A stretch of 64,000 nucleotides of DNA. Source: Pseudomonas sp. BN102. Its GTDB lineage: Bacteria > Pseudomonadota > Gammaproteobacteria > Pseudomonadales > Pseudomonadaceae. The stretch's first letter is position 1. Every line of letters begins with the position of its first letter. Positions 10,674 to 19,303 of this stretch are shown piece by piece. A program made the position numbers and the translations under genes. The notes under the pieces are model-generated. The model was not told where the DNA came from, made no database searches, and saw only the letters and a program-made list of their open reading frames with translations. The stretch is taken from NCBI RefSeq assembly GCF_029871245.1, contig NZ_SSON01000072.1, positions 124,001 to 188,000 of the forward strand, in the 5' to 3' direction.

Positions 10674-11672
10674 ATGACTGCCCTCTCCAAGCTGCCCTTG
10701 TCCGTTCTCGATCTGGCGCCCATCCGTGACCACGGCGGCGCCGCCCAGGCCCTGCACAACTCCCTGGAACTCGCCCGTCACGCCGAGCGCCTGGGGTTTT
10801 CACGCTTCTGGGTGGCCGAGCACCACAACATGGAAGGTATCGCCAGCTCGGCCACCGCCGTACTGCTCGGTTATCTCGCCGCCAATACGTCGACGCTGCG
10901 CCTGGGCTCGGGCGGCATCATGCTGCCGAACCACGCGCCGCTGGTGGTCGCCGAGCAGTTCGGCACCCTCGCCACCCTCTATCCGGGCCGCATCGAGCTG
11001 GGCCTGGGCAGAGCCCCGGGCGCCGATCACCTCACCGCCCGCGCGCTGCGCCGCGACCGCCTTGGCAGCGCCGACGACTTTCCCCGGGACGTCGAGGAGT
11101 TGGAAACGCTCCTTGGTCCGCGCCATCCGGGGCAGAAGGTGATTGCCATGCCGGGCGTGGACACCAATGTGCCCATCTGGCTGCTCGGCTCCAGCCTCTT
11201 CAGCGCCCAGCTGGCCGGGCAAAAGGGTCTGCCCTACGCCTTCGCCTCGCACTTCGCGCCGCGCTACATGCACGAGGCGATTCGCGTCTACCGCAACCAC
11301 TTCCGCCCTTCGGCGGTGCTCGACAAGCCCTACGTGATGCTAGGCGTGCCCCTGGTGGCCGCGCCCACCGACGAAGAGGCGGAGTTCCTCGCCACCACCG
11401 TCTACCAGCGGGTGCTCGCCCTGATCCGCGGCGAAAGCCTGGTGCTGCGCCCGCCGGTGGAAAGCATGGCGGGTCGCTGGTTACCCCATGAGAAGGAGGC
11501 GGTGGGCAGTTTCCTGGCCATGGCCATGGTCGGCGGGCCGGAGAAGATCCGCGCGCGCCTGCAGGTGCTGCTGGAGCAGACCGAGGCGGATGAGCTGATC
11601 TTCACCTGCGATCTCTACCAGCACGAACACCGCCTGCGGGCGTTCGACATTCTCGCCGGCCTGCGCAACTGA
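10674..11672 (+). CDS. LLM-class flavin-dependent oxidoreductase
   Basis: A 332-residue bacterial-luciferase-like monooxygenase of the single-subunit subgroup ([19 protein letters not shown] start, [19 protein letters not shown], then [20 protein letters not shown]). The fold is a TIM barrel using reduced FMN or F420; in Pseudomonas FMN is expected. The conserved [14 protein letters not shown] segment is present. The substrate is unknown. It stands alone, convergent with the lipoprotein gene whose stop lies two bases beyond its own. Confidence 0.85.
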   Translation: MTALSKLPLSVLDLAPIRDHGGAAQALHNSLELARHAERLGFSRFWVAEHHNMEGIASSATAVLLGYLAANTSTLRLGSGGIMLPNHAPLVVAEQFGTLATLYPGRIELGLGRAPGADHLTARALRRDRLGSADDFPRDVEELETLLGPRHPGQKVIAMPGVDTNVPIWLLGSSLFSAQLAGQKGLPYAFASHFAPRYMHEAIRVYRNHFRPSAVLDKPYVMLGVPLVAAPTDEEAEFLATTVYQRVLALIRGESLVLRPPVESMAGRWLPHEKEAVGSFLAMAMVGGPEKIRARLQVLLEQTEADELIFTCDLYQHEHRLRAFDILAGLRN

Positions 11673-11673
11673 T

Positions 11674-12093
11674 TCAGAACGGTCCGCAGCGCGGGAAGAT
11701 CTCGTGGCGGGCGAGGACATTGCGTTGCCCGTCATAGAGCCAGGCCATGGGCTGGTTGGCGGCGTTGCGCGCTTCCACGCGGTAGCGCTGGCCGGCCTGG
11801 AAGTTGTCGTAGTGCAGCTCCATGTAGCAGGTCAGGATGGTCGGTTCGGTATTCATGAAACCGCCCCCGCCGCCAATCTCGAACTGGTAGCGCAATTCCA
11901 GCTCGTGCTTGCCGGGTAACACCTGGTAGTAGCGACCGTCATTCCAGCGCTTGCCGTCCAGTCGGTTCGCCATGAGGACGTCGCTGGGGTCGTGGCGGAT
12001 GTCGACCCAGGCCATGCGTGGGTCGGGTTCGGGGAGCTTGCCGGCGCAGGCGGTCAGGCTGGCCAGCAGCATCAGGGCCAACAGCGTGCGCAT
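11674..12093 (-). CDS. Hypothetical lipoprotein, paralogue 1
   Basis: A 139-residue predicted lipoprotein with lipobox LTAC (Cys16). The mature part has a beta-rich look: a segment DPRMAWVDI after the anchor, then YYQVLPGKHELELRYQFEIGGG, and paired cysteines later. It resembles its neighbour at 12147-12563 in layout (AWVxLxxxxxD, RYFQVxPGxHELEIR, WLYDxRNxVA), so the two are probably an old tandem duplication. The function is unknown. Confidence 0.7.
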   Translation of the reverse strand: MRTLLALMLLASLTACAGKLPEPDPRMAWVDIRHDPSDVLMANRLDGKRWNDGRYYQVLPGKHELELRYQFEIGGGGGFMNTEPTILTCYMELHYDNFQAGQRYRVEARNAANQPMAWLYDGQRNVLARHEIFPRCGPF

Positions 12094-12146
12094 CGTGGGG
12101 CTCCTGCTGGGGTTGGGGTTTTCAGCATAACCCCTTGCCGGAGTTT

Positions 12147-12563
12147 TCAGACATTGCCGCAGCGACTTTCCCGTGCCTTGGCCACTTCCTGGTTACGTTC
12201 GTCATACAGACGCGCCCACGGGCGGAAGCCTATGCCGCCAGCCTGCAACTGATAACGCTCGCCCGCGGCGAACTTCGGGTAGGTCAGCTTGAGCAGGCAG
12301 GTGCGGCGGTAGCTCGAACTGCCCTGGCCGATGTCTCGGCCGCCCACCTCGAATTCCAGGCGTATTTCCAGTTCGTGATGACCGGGGCTGACCTGGAAAT
12401 AGCGAGGGTCGGTCAGGGTCTTGTCGTCCACCCGGCTGGCTTCCATCACCTGGCCTTCCTGCTGCGAAAGGGAGACCCAGGCCTGATTCGGATCATGGCT
12501 GGGCATCAGCAGGGCACAGCCGCCGAGACTCAGCAGCAGCAGGGAAGCAAGCAGAGGACGCAT
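12147..12563 (-). CDS. Hypothetical lipoprotein, paralogue 2
   Basis: A protein of about 138 residues starting MRPLLASLLLLSLGGC, giving a clean lipobox. Four more residues could be added from an upstream ATG at 12575. It shares the conserved pattern of the adjacent lipoprotein gene (YFQVSPGHHELEIRLEFEVGG; ARLYDERNQEVA; two cysteines outside the lipobox). It probably sits in the outer membrane facing the periplasm. The function is unknown. Confidence 0.7.
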   Translation of the reverse strand: MRPLLASLLLLSLGGCALLMPSHDPNQAWVSLSQQEGQVMEASRVDDKTLTDPRYFQVSPGHHELEIRLEFEVGGRDIGQGSSSYRRTCLLKLTYPKFAAGERYQLQAGGIGFRPWARLYDERNQEVAKARESRCGNV

Positions 12564-12619
12564 GGAAGACTCCAACAGGGATATGGCAGTCGGTGGCTCT
12601 GATGCGCTAGTTTCGCGAC

Positions 12620-13696
12620 ATGTCGACCACCCTTCTTATCGAATTTCTTGACCGCATCCACCGGCCTCTGGTTCCCCTGCTGGGCGCCTTGCTGCTGAAC
12701 GGTTGCTCCACCCTGGACTACTACAGCCAGTTGGCCCGCGGGCAACTGGACCTGCTGCGCTCCCGGCAGAGCGTGCAAGCGCTGCTCGAAGACCCGTCCC
12801 AGGACGCCGGGCTGCGTCGACGCCTGGCCGAGGCGCAGGAAGCCCGCGCCTTTGCCAGCGCCAAGCTAGGCCTGCCGGATAACGGCAGCTATCGGGTCTA
12901 TGCCGATATCCACCGGCCCTACGTGGTCTGGAACCTGTTCGCCACCGAAGAGTTTTCCCTGCAGCCGGAGACCCACTGCTTTCCCATCGCCGGGTGCGTC
13001 GCCTATCGCGGCTACTACCAGTTGGGCCGGGCCCGGGGCGCGGCCGCCCTGCTCAGGCAACAGGGACTGGACACTTGGGTCGGAGGCGTCGAGGCCTACT
13101 CCACTCTGGGCTGGTTCGACGATCCTATCCTCAACACCATGCTGCGCCGGAACGACGACCGCCTCGCTGCGCTGATCTTCCACGAACTGGCCCACCAGCG
13201 GCTGTACGTGCCGGGGGACACCGCCTTCAATGAATCCTTCGCCAGCTTCGTCGAGCGTGAGGGGCTGCGCCAATGGCGCGCCAGCCGTGGCCTGGCGCCC
13301 CAGGACGAGGAGGCAGCCGAGCGCCGCGACGCCCTCACGCGACTGGTGCTGGACGCTCGCGAGCGGCTGGAGAGCCTCTACGCCCGTGACCTTCCAGCCG
13401 AACGGATGCGCCAGGCCAAGGCCGCCGAGTTCGAGCGCCTGCGCCGCGACTACCGGGAATTGCGTGATCGCCAATGGGGTGGCTCCAGCACTTTTGACAC
13501 GTGGGTGGAAGGCCCGTTGAACAATGCCAAGCTGCTCCCCTTCGGCCTCTACGACCAGTGGGTGCCGGCCTTCGCCAGGCTGTTCCATGAAGCGGGCGGG
13601 AGCTGGCCGGGGTTCTATGAACGGGCGCGGGAGTTGGGGCAGTTGCCCCTGGCGGAACGAACCCAGGCACTGGAAAGCCTGATGGCAAAGCGCTAG
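12620..13696 (+). CDS. Putative aminopeptidase, zinc metalloprotease lipoprotein
   Basis: A 358-residue protein of the putative aminopeptidase family PF10023. The zinc-binding motif HELAH is at about residue 188, and NESFASFVE about 20 residues later supplies the third ligand, the gluzincin arrangement. The N-terminus has a hydrophobic stretch ending LLLNGC, a probable lipobox (Cys29) after a rather long leader. It would therefore be a membrane-anchored periplasmic peptidase. Its substrate is unknown. It lies divergent from the lipoprotein pair and upstream of the second DUF1161 gene. Confidence 0.78.
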   Translation: MSTTLLIEFLDRIHRPLVPLLGALLLNGCSTLDYYSQLARGQLDLLRSRQSVQALLEDPSQDAGLRRRLAEAQEARAFASAKLGLPDNGSYRVYADIHRPYVVWNLFATEEFSLQPETHCFPIAGCVAYRGYYQLGRARGAAALLRQQGLDTWVGGVEAYSTLGWFDDPILNTMLRRNDDRLAALIFHELAHQRLYVPGDTAFNESFASFVEREGLRQWRASRGLAPQDEEAAERRDALTRLVLDARERLESLYARDLPAERMRQAKAAEFERLRRDYRELRDRQWGGSSTFDTWVEGPLNNAKLLPFGLYDQWVPAFARLFHEAGGSWPGFYERARELGQLPLAERTQALESLMAKR

Positions 13697-13754
13697 AACT
13701 TGCCTGTCTGGCCGTCAGTCGAACGATTAGGACATCAAGGAAAGGGAGTAGTCG

Positions 13755-13988
13755 ATGAAGAGAATTGCTGTAGTCCTCATGCTGGGAACGCTGGCGGGTA
13801 CGGCCTTCGCGGCTCCCAAACCCTGCGAGGAGCTCAAGCAGGAAATCGAAGTGAAGATCCAGGCCGCCGGGGTGACCAGCTACACCTTGGAAATCGTGCC
13901 CAACGCCGAAGTGAAGGACCAGAACATGGTGGTCGGCTCCTGTGAGAACGGCACCAAGAAGATCATCTACCAGCGCAATAGCGACTAG
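13755..13988 (+). CDS. DUF1161 family periplasmic protein, copy 2
   Basis: A 77-residue exported protein with a signal peptide (MKRIAVVLMLGTLAGTAFA) and the same cysteine pattern as copy 1 (KPCEELK, GSCENG). The shared SYTLEIV core and the ending IIYQRN mark it as a paralogue of 10279-10503. An AAGGGAG ribosome site lies upstream. The function is unknown. Confidence 0.85.
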   Translation: MKRIAVVLMLGTLAGTAFAAPKPCEELKQEIEVKIQAAGVTSYTLEIVPNAEVKDQNMVVGSCENGTKKIIYQRNSD

Positions 13989-14002
13989 GTGTGCGCCAGC
14001 CT

Positions 14003-14099
14003 TGTAGGGGCGATTCCAATCGCCAAGCAAGCCGAAGGCTTGCCTTGCTGAGCCTTTGGGGGCGCTCCGCGCCCCTTGGCGAATGAATTCGCCCCTACA
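14003..14099. repeat. Hairpin repeat family A, full-length copy
   Basis: A 97-base element with ends TGTAGGGGCGA and its complement, between convergent genes. Inner segments GCCAAGCAxGCCGAAGG and CCTTGGCGAATGAATTCGCC are shared with copies at 40651-40746 and 58190-58285. The outer arms alone make the short copy at 53591-53618. Confidence 0.8.
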
Positions 14100-14117
14100 G
14101 GAAAAGCGTTTTTCCCC

Positions 14118-14762
14118 TCAGTGGAACGCCCGGTCCAGCTCCTCAAGGCTGGCGAAGTAGTACGCCGGCGCTTCCCCCAGCAGCTCCTCGCGGCTGCCGA
14201 ACCCATACCCCACTCCCGCACCGTGCAGGCCATTGCGGCGGGCGCCGATCAGGTCGTGCTTGCGGTCGCCGACCATCAGGGTGTCGGTGCGCTCCAGGCT
14301 TTCCTCCTCCAGCAGGTGGCGGATCAGCTCGACCTTGTCGGTACGGGTGCCGTCCAGTTCGCTGCCGAAGATGTGCTTGAAGTGCCGGTCGAAGCCGAAG
14401 TGCCGTGCGATTTCGCGGGCGAAGACGGTCGGCTTGCTGGTGGCGATGTAGAGGGTGCGGCCCTGGTCGCGCAGGCGTCCCAGCAGCGCGTCGATGCCGT
14501 CGAACACGCGGTTCTCGTAGAGCCCGGTGACCTTGAAGCGCTCGCGGTAATGGTTCACCGCTTCCCAGGCGCGGGCTTCGTCGAGGCTGTAGGTCTGCAT
14601 GAAGCACTGCAGCAGCGGCGGGCCGATGAAATGTTCCAGCCGTGCCAGATCCGGCTCATGGATGTCCAGCTTGGCCAGGGCGTACTGCACCGAGCGGGTG
14701 ATGCCTTCGCGCGGGTCTGTGAGGGTGCCGTCGAGGTCGAAGAGAATGTTCTGGTAGTGCAT
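14118..14762 (-). CDS. HAD-family hydrolase (phosphoglycolate phosphatase-like)
   Basis: A 214-residue HAD subfamily IA hydrolase. Motif I is FDLDGTLTD (nucleophile Asp9, acid Asp11), motif II lies in YIATSKP, and motif IV is GDRKHDLIGA. A helical cap sits between motifs I and II (residues about 15-90). Family members dephosphorylate small sugar or nucleotide phosphates; the substrate here cannot be read. It lies 10 bases downstream of the gamma-carbonic anhydrase gene and is likely co-transcribed with it. Confidence 0.88.
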   Translation of the reverse strand: MHYQNILFDLDGTLTDPREGITRSVQYALAKLDIHEPDLARLEHFIGPPLLQCFMQTYSLDEARAWEAVNHYRERFKVTGLYENRVFDGIDALLGRLRDQGRTLYIATSKPTVFAREIARHFGFDRHFKHIFGSELDGTRTDKVELIRHLLEEESLERTDTLMVGDRKHDLIGARRNGLHGAGVGYGFGSREELLGEAPAYYFASLEELDRAFH

Positions 14763-14772
14763 CTTTGCGGTC

Positions 14773-15318
14773 TCAGGCTCTGTAGCCTTCGGCGATATGC
14801 AGATCCTTCAGCTTCACGTAGTTCGCGGCGCTGTAGGTGAAGAAGGCCTTTTCCTTGTCGGAGAGCGCGCGAGCCTGTTTTACCGGGCTGCCGACATAGA
14901 GGTAGCCGCTTTCCAGACGCTTGCCCGGCGGCACCAGGCTGCCGGCGCCGAGCACCACGTCGTCCTCGATCACCGCGCCGTCCATGACGATGCTGCCCAT
15001 GCCGATCAGCACCCGGCTGCCGACGCTGCAGCCGTGCAGCAGCACCTTGTGGCCAATGGTCACGTCGTCGCCGATTTCCAGGGGGTAGCCGTCCGGGTTG
15101 AAGGGACCGGCGTGGGTGATGTGCAGCACGCTGCCGTCCTGCACGCTGGTGCGCGCGCCGATGCGTATGCTGTGCATGTCGCCGCGAATGGTCACCAGCG
15201 GCCAGACCGAGCTGTCGTCACCCAGTTGGACGTCGCCGATGACCACGGCGGAGGCGTCGACGAAGACTCGCTCGCCGAGCTGGGGGCTGATGCCCTGGTA
15301 GGTTCTGATCGGGTTCAT
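14773..15318 (-). CDS. Gamma-class carbonic anhydrase family protein
   Basis: A 181-residue left-handed beta-helix protein of the YrdA/PaaY/gamma-carbonic anhydrase group. The three zinc-ligand histidines fit the expected spacing: one in SVLHITHAGP and two in IGHKVLLHGC. Hexapeptide repeats run through the middle (VGSRVLIGMGSIV, EDDVVLGAGSLV). Whether it has carbonic anhydrase activity is uncertain, as many family members do not. It is divergent from prlC. Confidence 0.87.
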   Translation of the reverse strand: MNPIRTYQGISPQLGERVFVDASAVVIGDVQLGDDSSVWPLVTIRGDMHSIRIGARTSVQDGSVLHITHAGPFNPDGYPLEIGDDVTIGHKVLLHGCSVGSRVLIGMGSIVMDGAVIEDDVVLGAGSLVPPGKRLESGYLYVGSPVKQARALSDKEKAFFTYSAANYVKLKDLHIAEGYRA

Positions 15319-15429
15319 AGCTATTCCTGAGGCTGCGTCAGGCGGCGATTGTAATTAAGATGGCTCCCATCCGGGCTGTGTCTTGTCTCCTCGCCAGCCC
15401 GCGCCCCTTCCCGAATACAGGTGAATGCC

Positions 15430-17478
15430 GTGACCCTGAGCAATCCCCTCCTGCAGGACTTCGACCTGCCGCCCTACTCCTCGATCCGCCCCGAGCACGT
15501 CCAACCCGCCATCGAGACGGTGCTCGCCGACAACCGCGCCGCCATCGCCGCGCTGCTGGAGCAGCAGGACAGCACCCCGACCTGGCAGGGCCTGGTGCTG
15601 GCGCTGGACGAACTGGGCGAGCGCCTGGGCCGTGCCTGGAGCCCGGTGAGCCACCTGAACGCCGTGTGCAACAACGCCGAACTGCGCGCCGCTTACGAGG
15701 CCTGCCTGCCCAAGCTGTCCGAATACTGGACCGAACTCGGCCAGAATCGTGAGCTGTTCCAGGTCTACGAGGCCCTGGCCAGCGGCCCCGAAGCCGCAGG
15801 TTTCGAGGTGGCGCAGAAGACCATCCTCGAGCACGCCCTGCGTGACTTCCGCCTGTCCGGCATCGACCTGCCGGCCGACCAGCAGGAGCGCTACGGCGAG
15901 ATCCAGATGAAGCTGTCCGAACTGGGCAGCCGCTTTTCCAACCAGCTGCTCGATGCCACCCAGGCCTGGACAAAGGAAGTCCACGACGAGGCCGCGCTGG
16001 CCGGCCTGACCGACTCGGCCAAGGCGCAGATGAAGCAGGCCGCCGAGGCCAAGGGGCTGGGCGGCTGGCTGATCACCCTGGAATTCCCCAGCTATTACGC
16101 GGTGATGACCTACGCCGATGACCGCGCCCTGCGCGAAGAGGTCTACACCGCCTATAGCACCCGCGCCTCCGACCAGGGCCCGAATGCCGGGCAGCACGAC
16201 AACGGCCCGGTGATGGCCGAGATCCTCGTCCTGCGCCAGGAACTGGCCAGGCTGCTGGGCTTCGCCCACTTCTCCGACCTCAGCCTGGCCACCAAGATGG
16301 CCGAGTCCACCGATCAGGTGCTGGGCTTCCTGCGTGACCTCGCCAAGCGCAGCAAACCCTTCGCCGCCAAGGATCTGGAAGAGCTCAGGGCCTTCGCCGC
16401 CGAGCGCGGCGTCGCCGACCTGCAGAGCTGGGACGTGGGTTACTTCAGCGAGAAGCTGCGCGAGCAGCGCTACAGCATTTCCCAGGAAACCCTGCGCGCC
16501 TACTTCCCCATCGACAAGGTGCTGTCCGGCCTCTTCGCCATCGTGCAGAAGCTCTACGGCATCGAGATCAGGGAGCTGTCGGGCTTCGACACCTGGCACC
16601 CCGACGTGCGCCTGTTCGAGATCAGCGAGAACGGCCAGCACGTCGGCCGCTTCTTCTTCGACCTCTACGCCCGTGCCAACAAGCGCGGCGGCGCCTGGAT
16701 GGACGGCGCTCGCGACAAGCGCCGCAATGTGGCCGGTACCCTGGTCAGCCCGGTGGCGAACCTGGTCTGCAATTTCACCCCGGCGGTGGGCGCCAAGCCG
16801 GCCCTGCTGACCCACGACGAGGTCACCACCCTCTTCCACGAGTTCGGCCACGGCCTGCACCACCTGCTGACCCGTGTCGAGCACGCCGGCGCCTCCGGCA
16901 TCAACGGCGTGGCCTGGGACGCAGTGGAGCTGCCCAGCCAGTTCATGGAGAACTGGTGCTGGGAGCCTGAAGGCCTGGCATTGATCTCCGGTCACTACCA
17001 GAGCGGCGAGCCCCTGCCCCAGGACCTGCTGGACAAGATGCTGGCGGCGAAGAACTTCCAGTCGGGTCTGATGATGGTGCGCCAGCTGGAGTTCTCCCTG
17101 TTCGACTTCGAACTGCACGCCACCCATGGCGACGGTCGTAGTGTGCTGGACGTGCTGGAAGCGATCCGCGATGAAGTGGCGGTGATGCGTCCGCCGGCCT
17201 TCAACCGCTTCGCCAACAGCTTCGCGCACATCTTCGCCGGCGGTTACGCGGCCGGTTACTACAGCTACAAGTGGGCCGAAGTGCTGTCCGCCGACGCCTT
17301 CTCCCGCTTCGAGGAGGAAGGTGTGCTCAACCCGGCGACCGGCCGGGCCTTCCGCGAGGCGATCCTGGCCCGCGGCGGCTCCCAGGAGCCCATGGTGCTG
17401 TTCGTCGATTTCCGCGGCCGCGAGCCGTCCATCGACGCCCTGCTGCGCCACAGTGGCCTGACGGAGGACGCGGCATGA
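15430..17478 (+). CDS. prlC: Oligopeptidase A
   Basis: A 682-residue M3-family zinc metallopeptidase that degrades signal peptides and other short peptides in the cytoplasm. The zinc site HEFGHGLHH is at about residue 470, as in E. coli OpdA. I start at GTG 15430 because AGGTGA sits five bases upstream and the resulting N-terminus (MTLSNPLL) matches E. coli; an in-frame GTG at 15421 is an alternative. The 3' end overlaps the zinc-ribbon gene by four bases. Confidence 0.96.
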   Translation: MTLSNPLLQDFDLPPYSSIRPEHVQPAIETVLADNRAAIAALLEQQDSTPTWQGLVLALDELGERLGRAWSPVSHLNAVCNNAELRAAYEACLPKLSEYWTELGQNRELFQVYEALASGPEAAGFEVAQKTILEHALRDFRLSGIDLPADQQERYGEIQMKLSELGSRFSNQLLDATQAWTKEVHDEAALAGLTDSAKAQMKQAAEAKGLGGWLITLEFPSYYAVMTYADDRALREEVYTAYSTRASDQGPNAGQHDNGPVMAEILVLRQELARLLGFAHFSDLSLATKMAESTDQVLGFLRDLAKRSKPFAAKDLEELRAFAAERGVADLQSWDVGYFSEKLREQRYSISQETLRAYFPIDKVLSGLFAIVQKLYGIEIRELSGFDTWHPDVRLFEISENGQHVGRFFFDLYARANKRGGAWMDGARDKRRNVAGTLVSPVANLVCNFTPAVGAKPALLTHDEVTTLFHEFGHGLHHLLTRVEHAGASGINGVAWDAVELPSQFMENWCWEPEGLALISGHYQSGEPLPQDLLDKMLAAKNFQSGLMMVRQLEFSLFDFELHATHGDGRSVLDVLEAIRDEVAVMRPPAFNRFANSFAHIFAGGYAAGYYSYKWAEVLSADAFSRFEEEGVLNPATGRAFREAILARGGSQEPMVLFVDFRGREPSIDALLRHSGLTEDAA

Positions 17479-17741
17479 CCGCCACCAAGAAGCGCTTCAT
17501 CGCAGGGGCTGTGTGCCCGGCGTGCAACGAAATGGACAAAATTCAGATGTGGGACGAGGACGGCGTGCCGCACCGTGAGTGCGTGGCCTGCGGCTATGCC
17601 GACACCCTCAACGCCCAGGGCCAGTCGGTACCCAAGGAGCTGGGTACGCGGGTCAACCAGCCCAAGGCCAAGGTGGCCGATCCGAAGGTCCAGGGGGTGC
17701 AGTTCTTCCCCAATCCCAAGCTGAAGAAACCCAACGAGTGA
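17475..17741 (+). CDS. yheV: YheV family zinc-ribbon protein
   Basis: An 88-residue protein with two CxxC pairs (CPACNEMD near residue 14 and CVACGYAD near residue 36), forming one zinc ribbon, and a basic, unstructured C-terminal tail. This matches the YheV family, which is regularly found directly after prlC. The ATG overlaps the prlC stop (ATGA). The function is unknown; nucleic acid or protein binding is plausible. Confidence 0.9.
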   Translation: MTATKKRFIAGAVCPACNEMDKIQMWDEDGVPHRECVACGYADTLNAQGQSVPKELGTRVNQPKAKVADPKVQGVQFFPNPKLKKPNE

Positions 17742-17762
17742 TGTGAAAGCCAAGGAGGGCGT

Positions 17763-18536
17763 ATGTGGCATCTGGTTTGTGGTGATACGGCGGTCGAAGG
17801 CGTTACCCGCGTCATTGGCGAGGCTGCCGCCCGGGAGTTGCGCGTCCTGCGCGACGACCTGGCGGTGGGGCCGCTGGCGGACGTCGACCGGCCGCCCTGC
17901 ATCCGGCGCGCGCAGTTCTGGCAGGACGTCTGGCCCGACGCGGTGACCCCGAGGCCGGACTTCGGCCCCGGACTCAGCGCCGATGCCGAGTGGCTCGCCG
18001 TCCTGGCCGGCCAGGCTAATCCGGTCACCGTCTGGCATGGCGACAGTTGTTCCGAACAGTTGCTGCTGGCGCGGGTGGCCGCCGTCATGGAGCAAAGCGA
18101 GCTGCCGCTGTGGGAAGTACCCTGTGGCACGGGCGACAGCAGCGTCCGCACGCGCCGCGCGGTGGGCATGATCGAGCCCGAGGCTCTGGGCGCCTACTAC
18201 TCGCCGCGCTTGGTCGACGCCGAGCGCAAACAGCGATTCGCCGCCCAGTGGCACGCCGCCGTGGCCGCCAATGCCGATATCCGCCGCTGGCGCGATGGCG
18301 ATTTCCGGGGTGAAGAACACAGCACGGTCGATGCCATCCTCCTGGCCGCTTGCACGCCCGAATGGCAGCCGCTGCCTCGGGTCATGGCCGAGGTCATGGC
18401 GGGCTGCGATGGATTCTTCGTCACCGATTTCTTCGCCTTCTGGCGCGCCCGCGAACTGGCGGCCCGGGGCCGCGTCGAACTGGCCGGACATGAAGGGCAA
18501 CATGGCTATGGCGGCCTCAGCGTTCGCCTGACTTGA
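17763..18536 (+). CDS. DUF1835/DUF3658 domain protein
   Basis: A 257-residue protein with a DUF1835-like N-terminal half (HLVCGDTAVEGV, then LRDDLAVGPLADVD, and FWQDVW) and a DUF3658-like C-terminal half (STVDAILLAACTPEWQPLPRVMAEVM). The family has no assigned activity. The ribosome site AAGGAGG is near perfect. It follows yheV by 21 bases and may extend the prlC transcript. Confidence 0.82.
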   Translation: MWHLVCGDTAVEGVTRVIGEAAARELRVLRDDLAVGPLADVDRPPCIRRAQFWQDVWPDAVTPRPDFGPGLSADAEWLAVLAGQANPVTVWHGDSCSEQLLLARVAAVMEQSELPLWEVPCGTGDSSVRTRRAVGMIEPEALGAYYSPRLVDAERKQRFAAQWHAAVAANADIRRWRDGDFRGEEHSTVDAILLAACTPEWQPLPRVMAEVMAGCDGFFVTDFFAFWRARELAARGRVELAGHEGQHGYGGLSVRLT

Positions 18537-18576
18537 GGCGAACGGCGCTCCTGCAACCATCCACCTGGAGGTCCCC

Positions 18577-19218
18577 ATGCACGGCCCCGATCCCCGTAAT
18601 CCGCACCCCTTGGCCGGTTTTCCGCAGGTCTGCTTCATCGCCAACACGGTGAACAACCCGCAGATCGAGATCGGTGACTACACCTACTATGACGACCCGG
18701 AGGGCGCGGAGCACTTCGAGCGCAATGTGCTCTATCTCTTTCCCTTCATCGGCGACCGGCTGGTGATCGGCAAATTCTGCGCCCTGGCGCGCGGGGTGAA
18801 GTTCATCATGAACGGCGCCAACCACAAGCTCTCCGGCTTCTCCACCTATCCCTTTCAGATCTTCTGCGGCGGCTGGGAACATTTCATGCCGGCGCTGGAC
18901 GAGTTTCCCTACAAGGGCGACACCCTGGTCGGCAATGACGTCTGGATTGGCTATGAGGCGCTGATCATGCCGGGCGTACGCATCGGCGACGGCGCCATCA
19001 TCTCTTCACGCTCGGTGGTTACCCGTGATGTGCCGCCCTACACCATAGTTGGCGGCAATCCGGCCGAACCGCTGAAGCAACGCTTTCCCGACGAGGTGGT
19101 GCAGCGCCTGTTGGCCCTGGCCTGGTGGGACTGGCCAGTGGAGAAGATCAGCCGCCACCTGGCCGCCATCATGGCTGCCGACATCGAGGAACTGGAGCGC
19201 TGCGCTGCCCTGGATTGA
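18577..19218 (+). CDS. Vat-like xenobiotic O-acetyltransferase (CatB-related)
   Basis: A 213-residue hexapeptide-repeat acetyltransferase. It resembles the streptogramin A acetyltransferases (Vat) more than the P. aeruginosa CatB7 type: it starts MHGPDP, has the catalytic-histidine segment IMNGANHKL, the run GDTLVGNDVWIGYEALIMPG, and the closing WWDWPVEKI. Such enzymes form trimers and transfer acetyl from acetyl-CoA to a hydroxyl of the drug. GGAGG precedes the ATG. Whether this chromosomal copy acts on an antibiotic is not known. Confidence 0.83.
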   Translation: MHGPDPRNPHPLAGFPQVCFIANTVNNPQIEIGDYTYYDDPEGAEHFERNVLYLFPFIGDRLVIGKFCALARGVKFIMNGANHKLSGFSTYPFQIFCGGWEHFMPALDEFPYKGDTLVGNDVWIGYEALIMPGVRIGDGAIISSRSVVTRDVPPYTIVGGNPAEPLKQRFPDEVVQRLLALAWWDWPVEKISRHLAAIMAADIEELERCAALD

Positions 19219-19268
19219 GCCGCGCCATCCGGCAGAAATTGACCAGGGACAGGGCAATGCTACATATA

Positions 19269-19284
19269 CTGTATGAATGTACAG
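19269..19284. promoter_or_regulatory. LexA (SOS) box
   Basis: CTGTATGAATGTACAG fits the CTG-N10-CAG LexA consensus, with the TATN..TACAG pattern favoured in pseudomonads. It lies 20 bases upstream of the chosen start of the radical SAM gene, so LexA would block its transcription. Confidence 0.85.
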
Positions 19285-19303
19285 TCTGTATGGAGTTCTT
19301 CCC

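Noticed and set aside
15355-17451. 698-codon frame antisense to prlC
   Set aside because: No family features; prlC has the intact zinc site and a good start.
19277-19303. Upstream start of the radical SAM gene
   Set aside because: The ATG lies within the LexA box and lacks a ribosome site; 19304 fits better.
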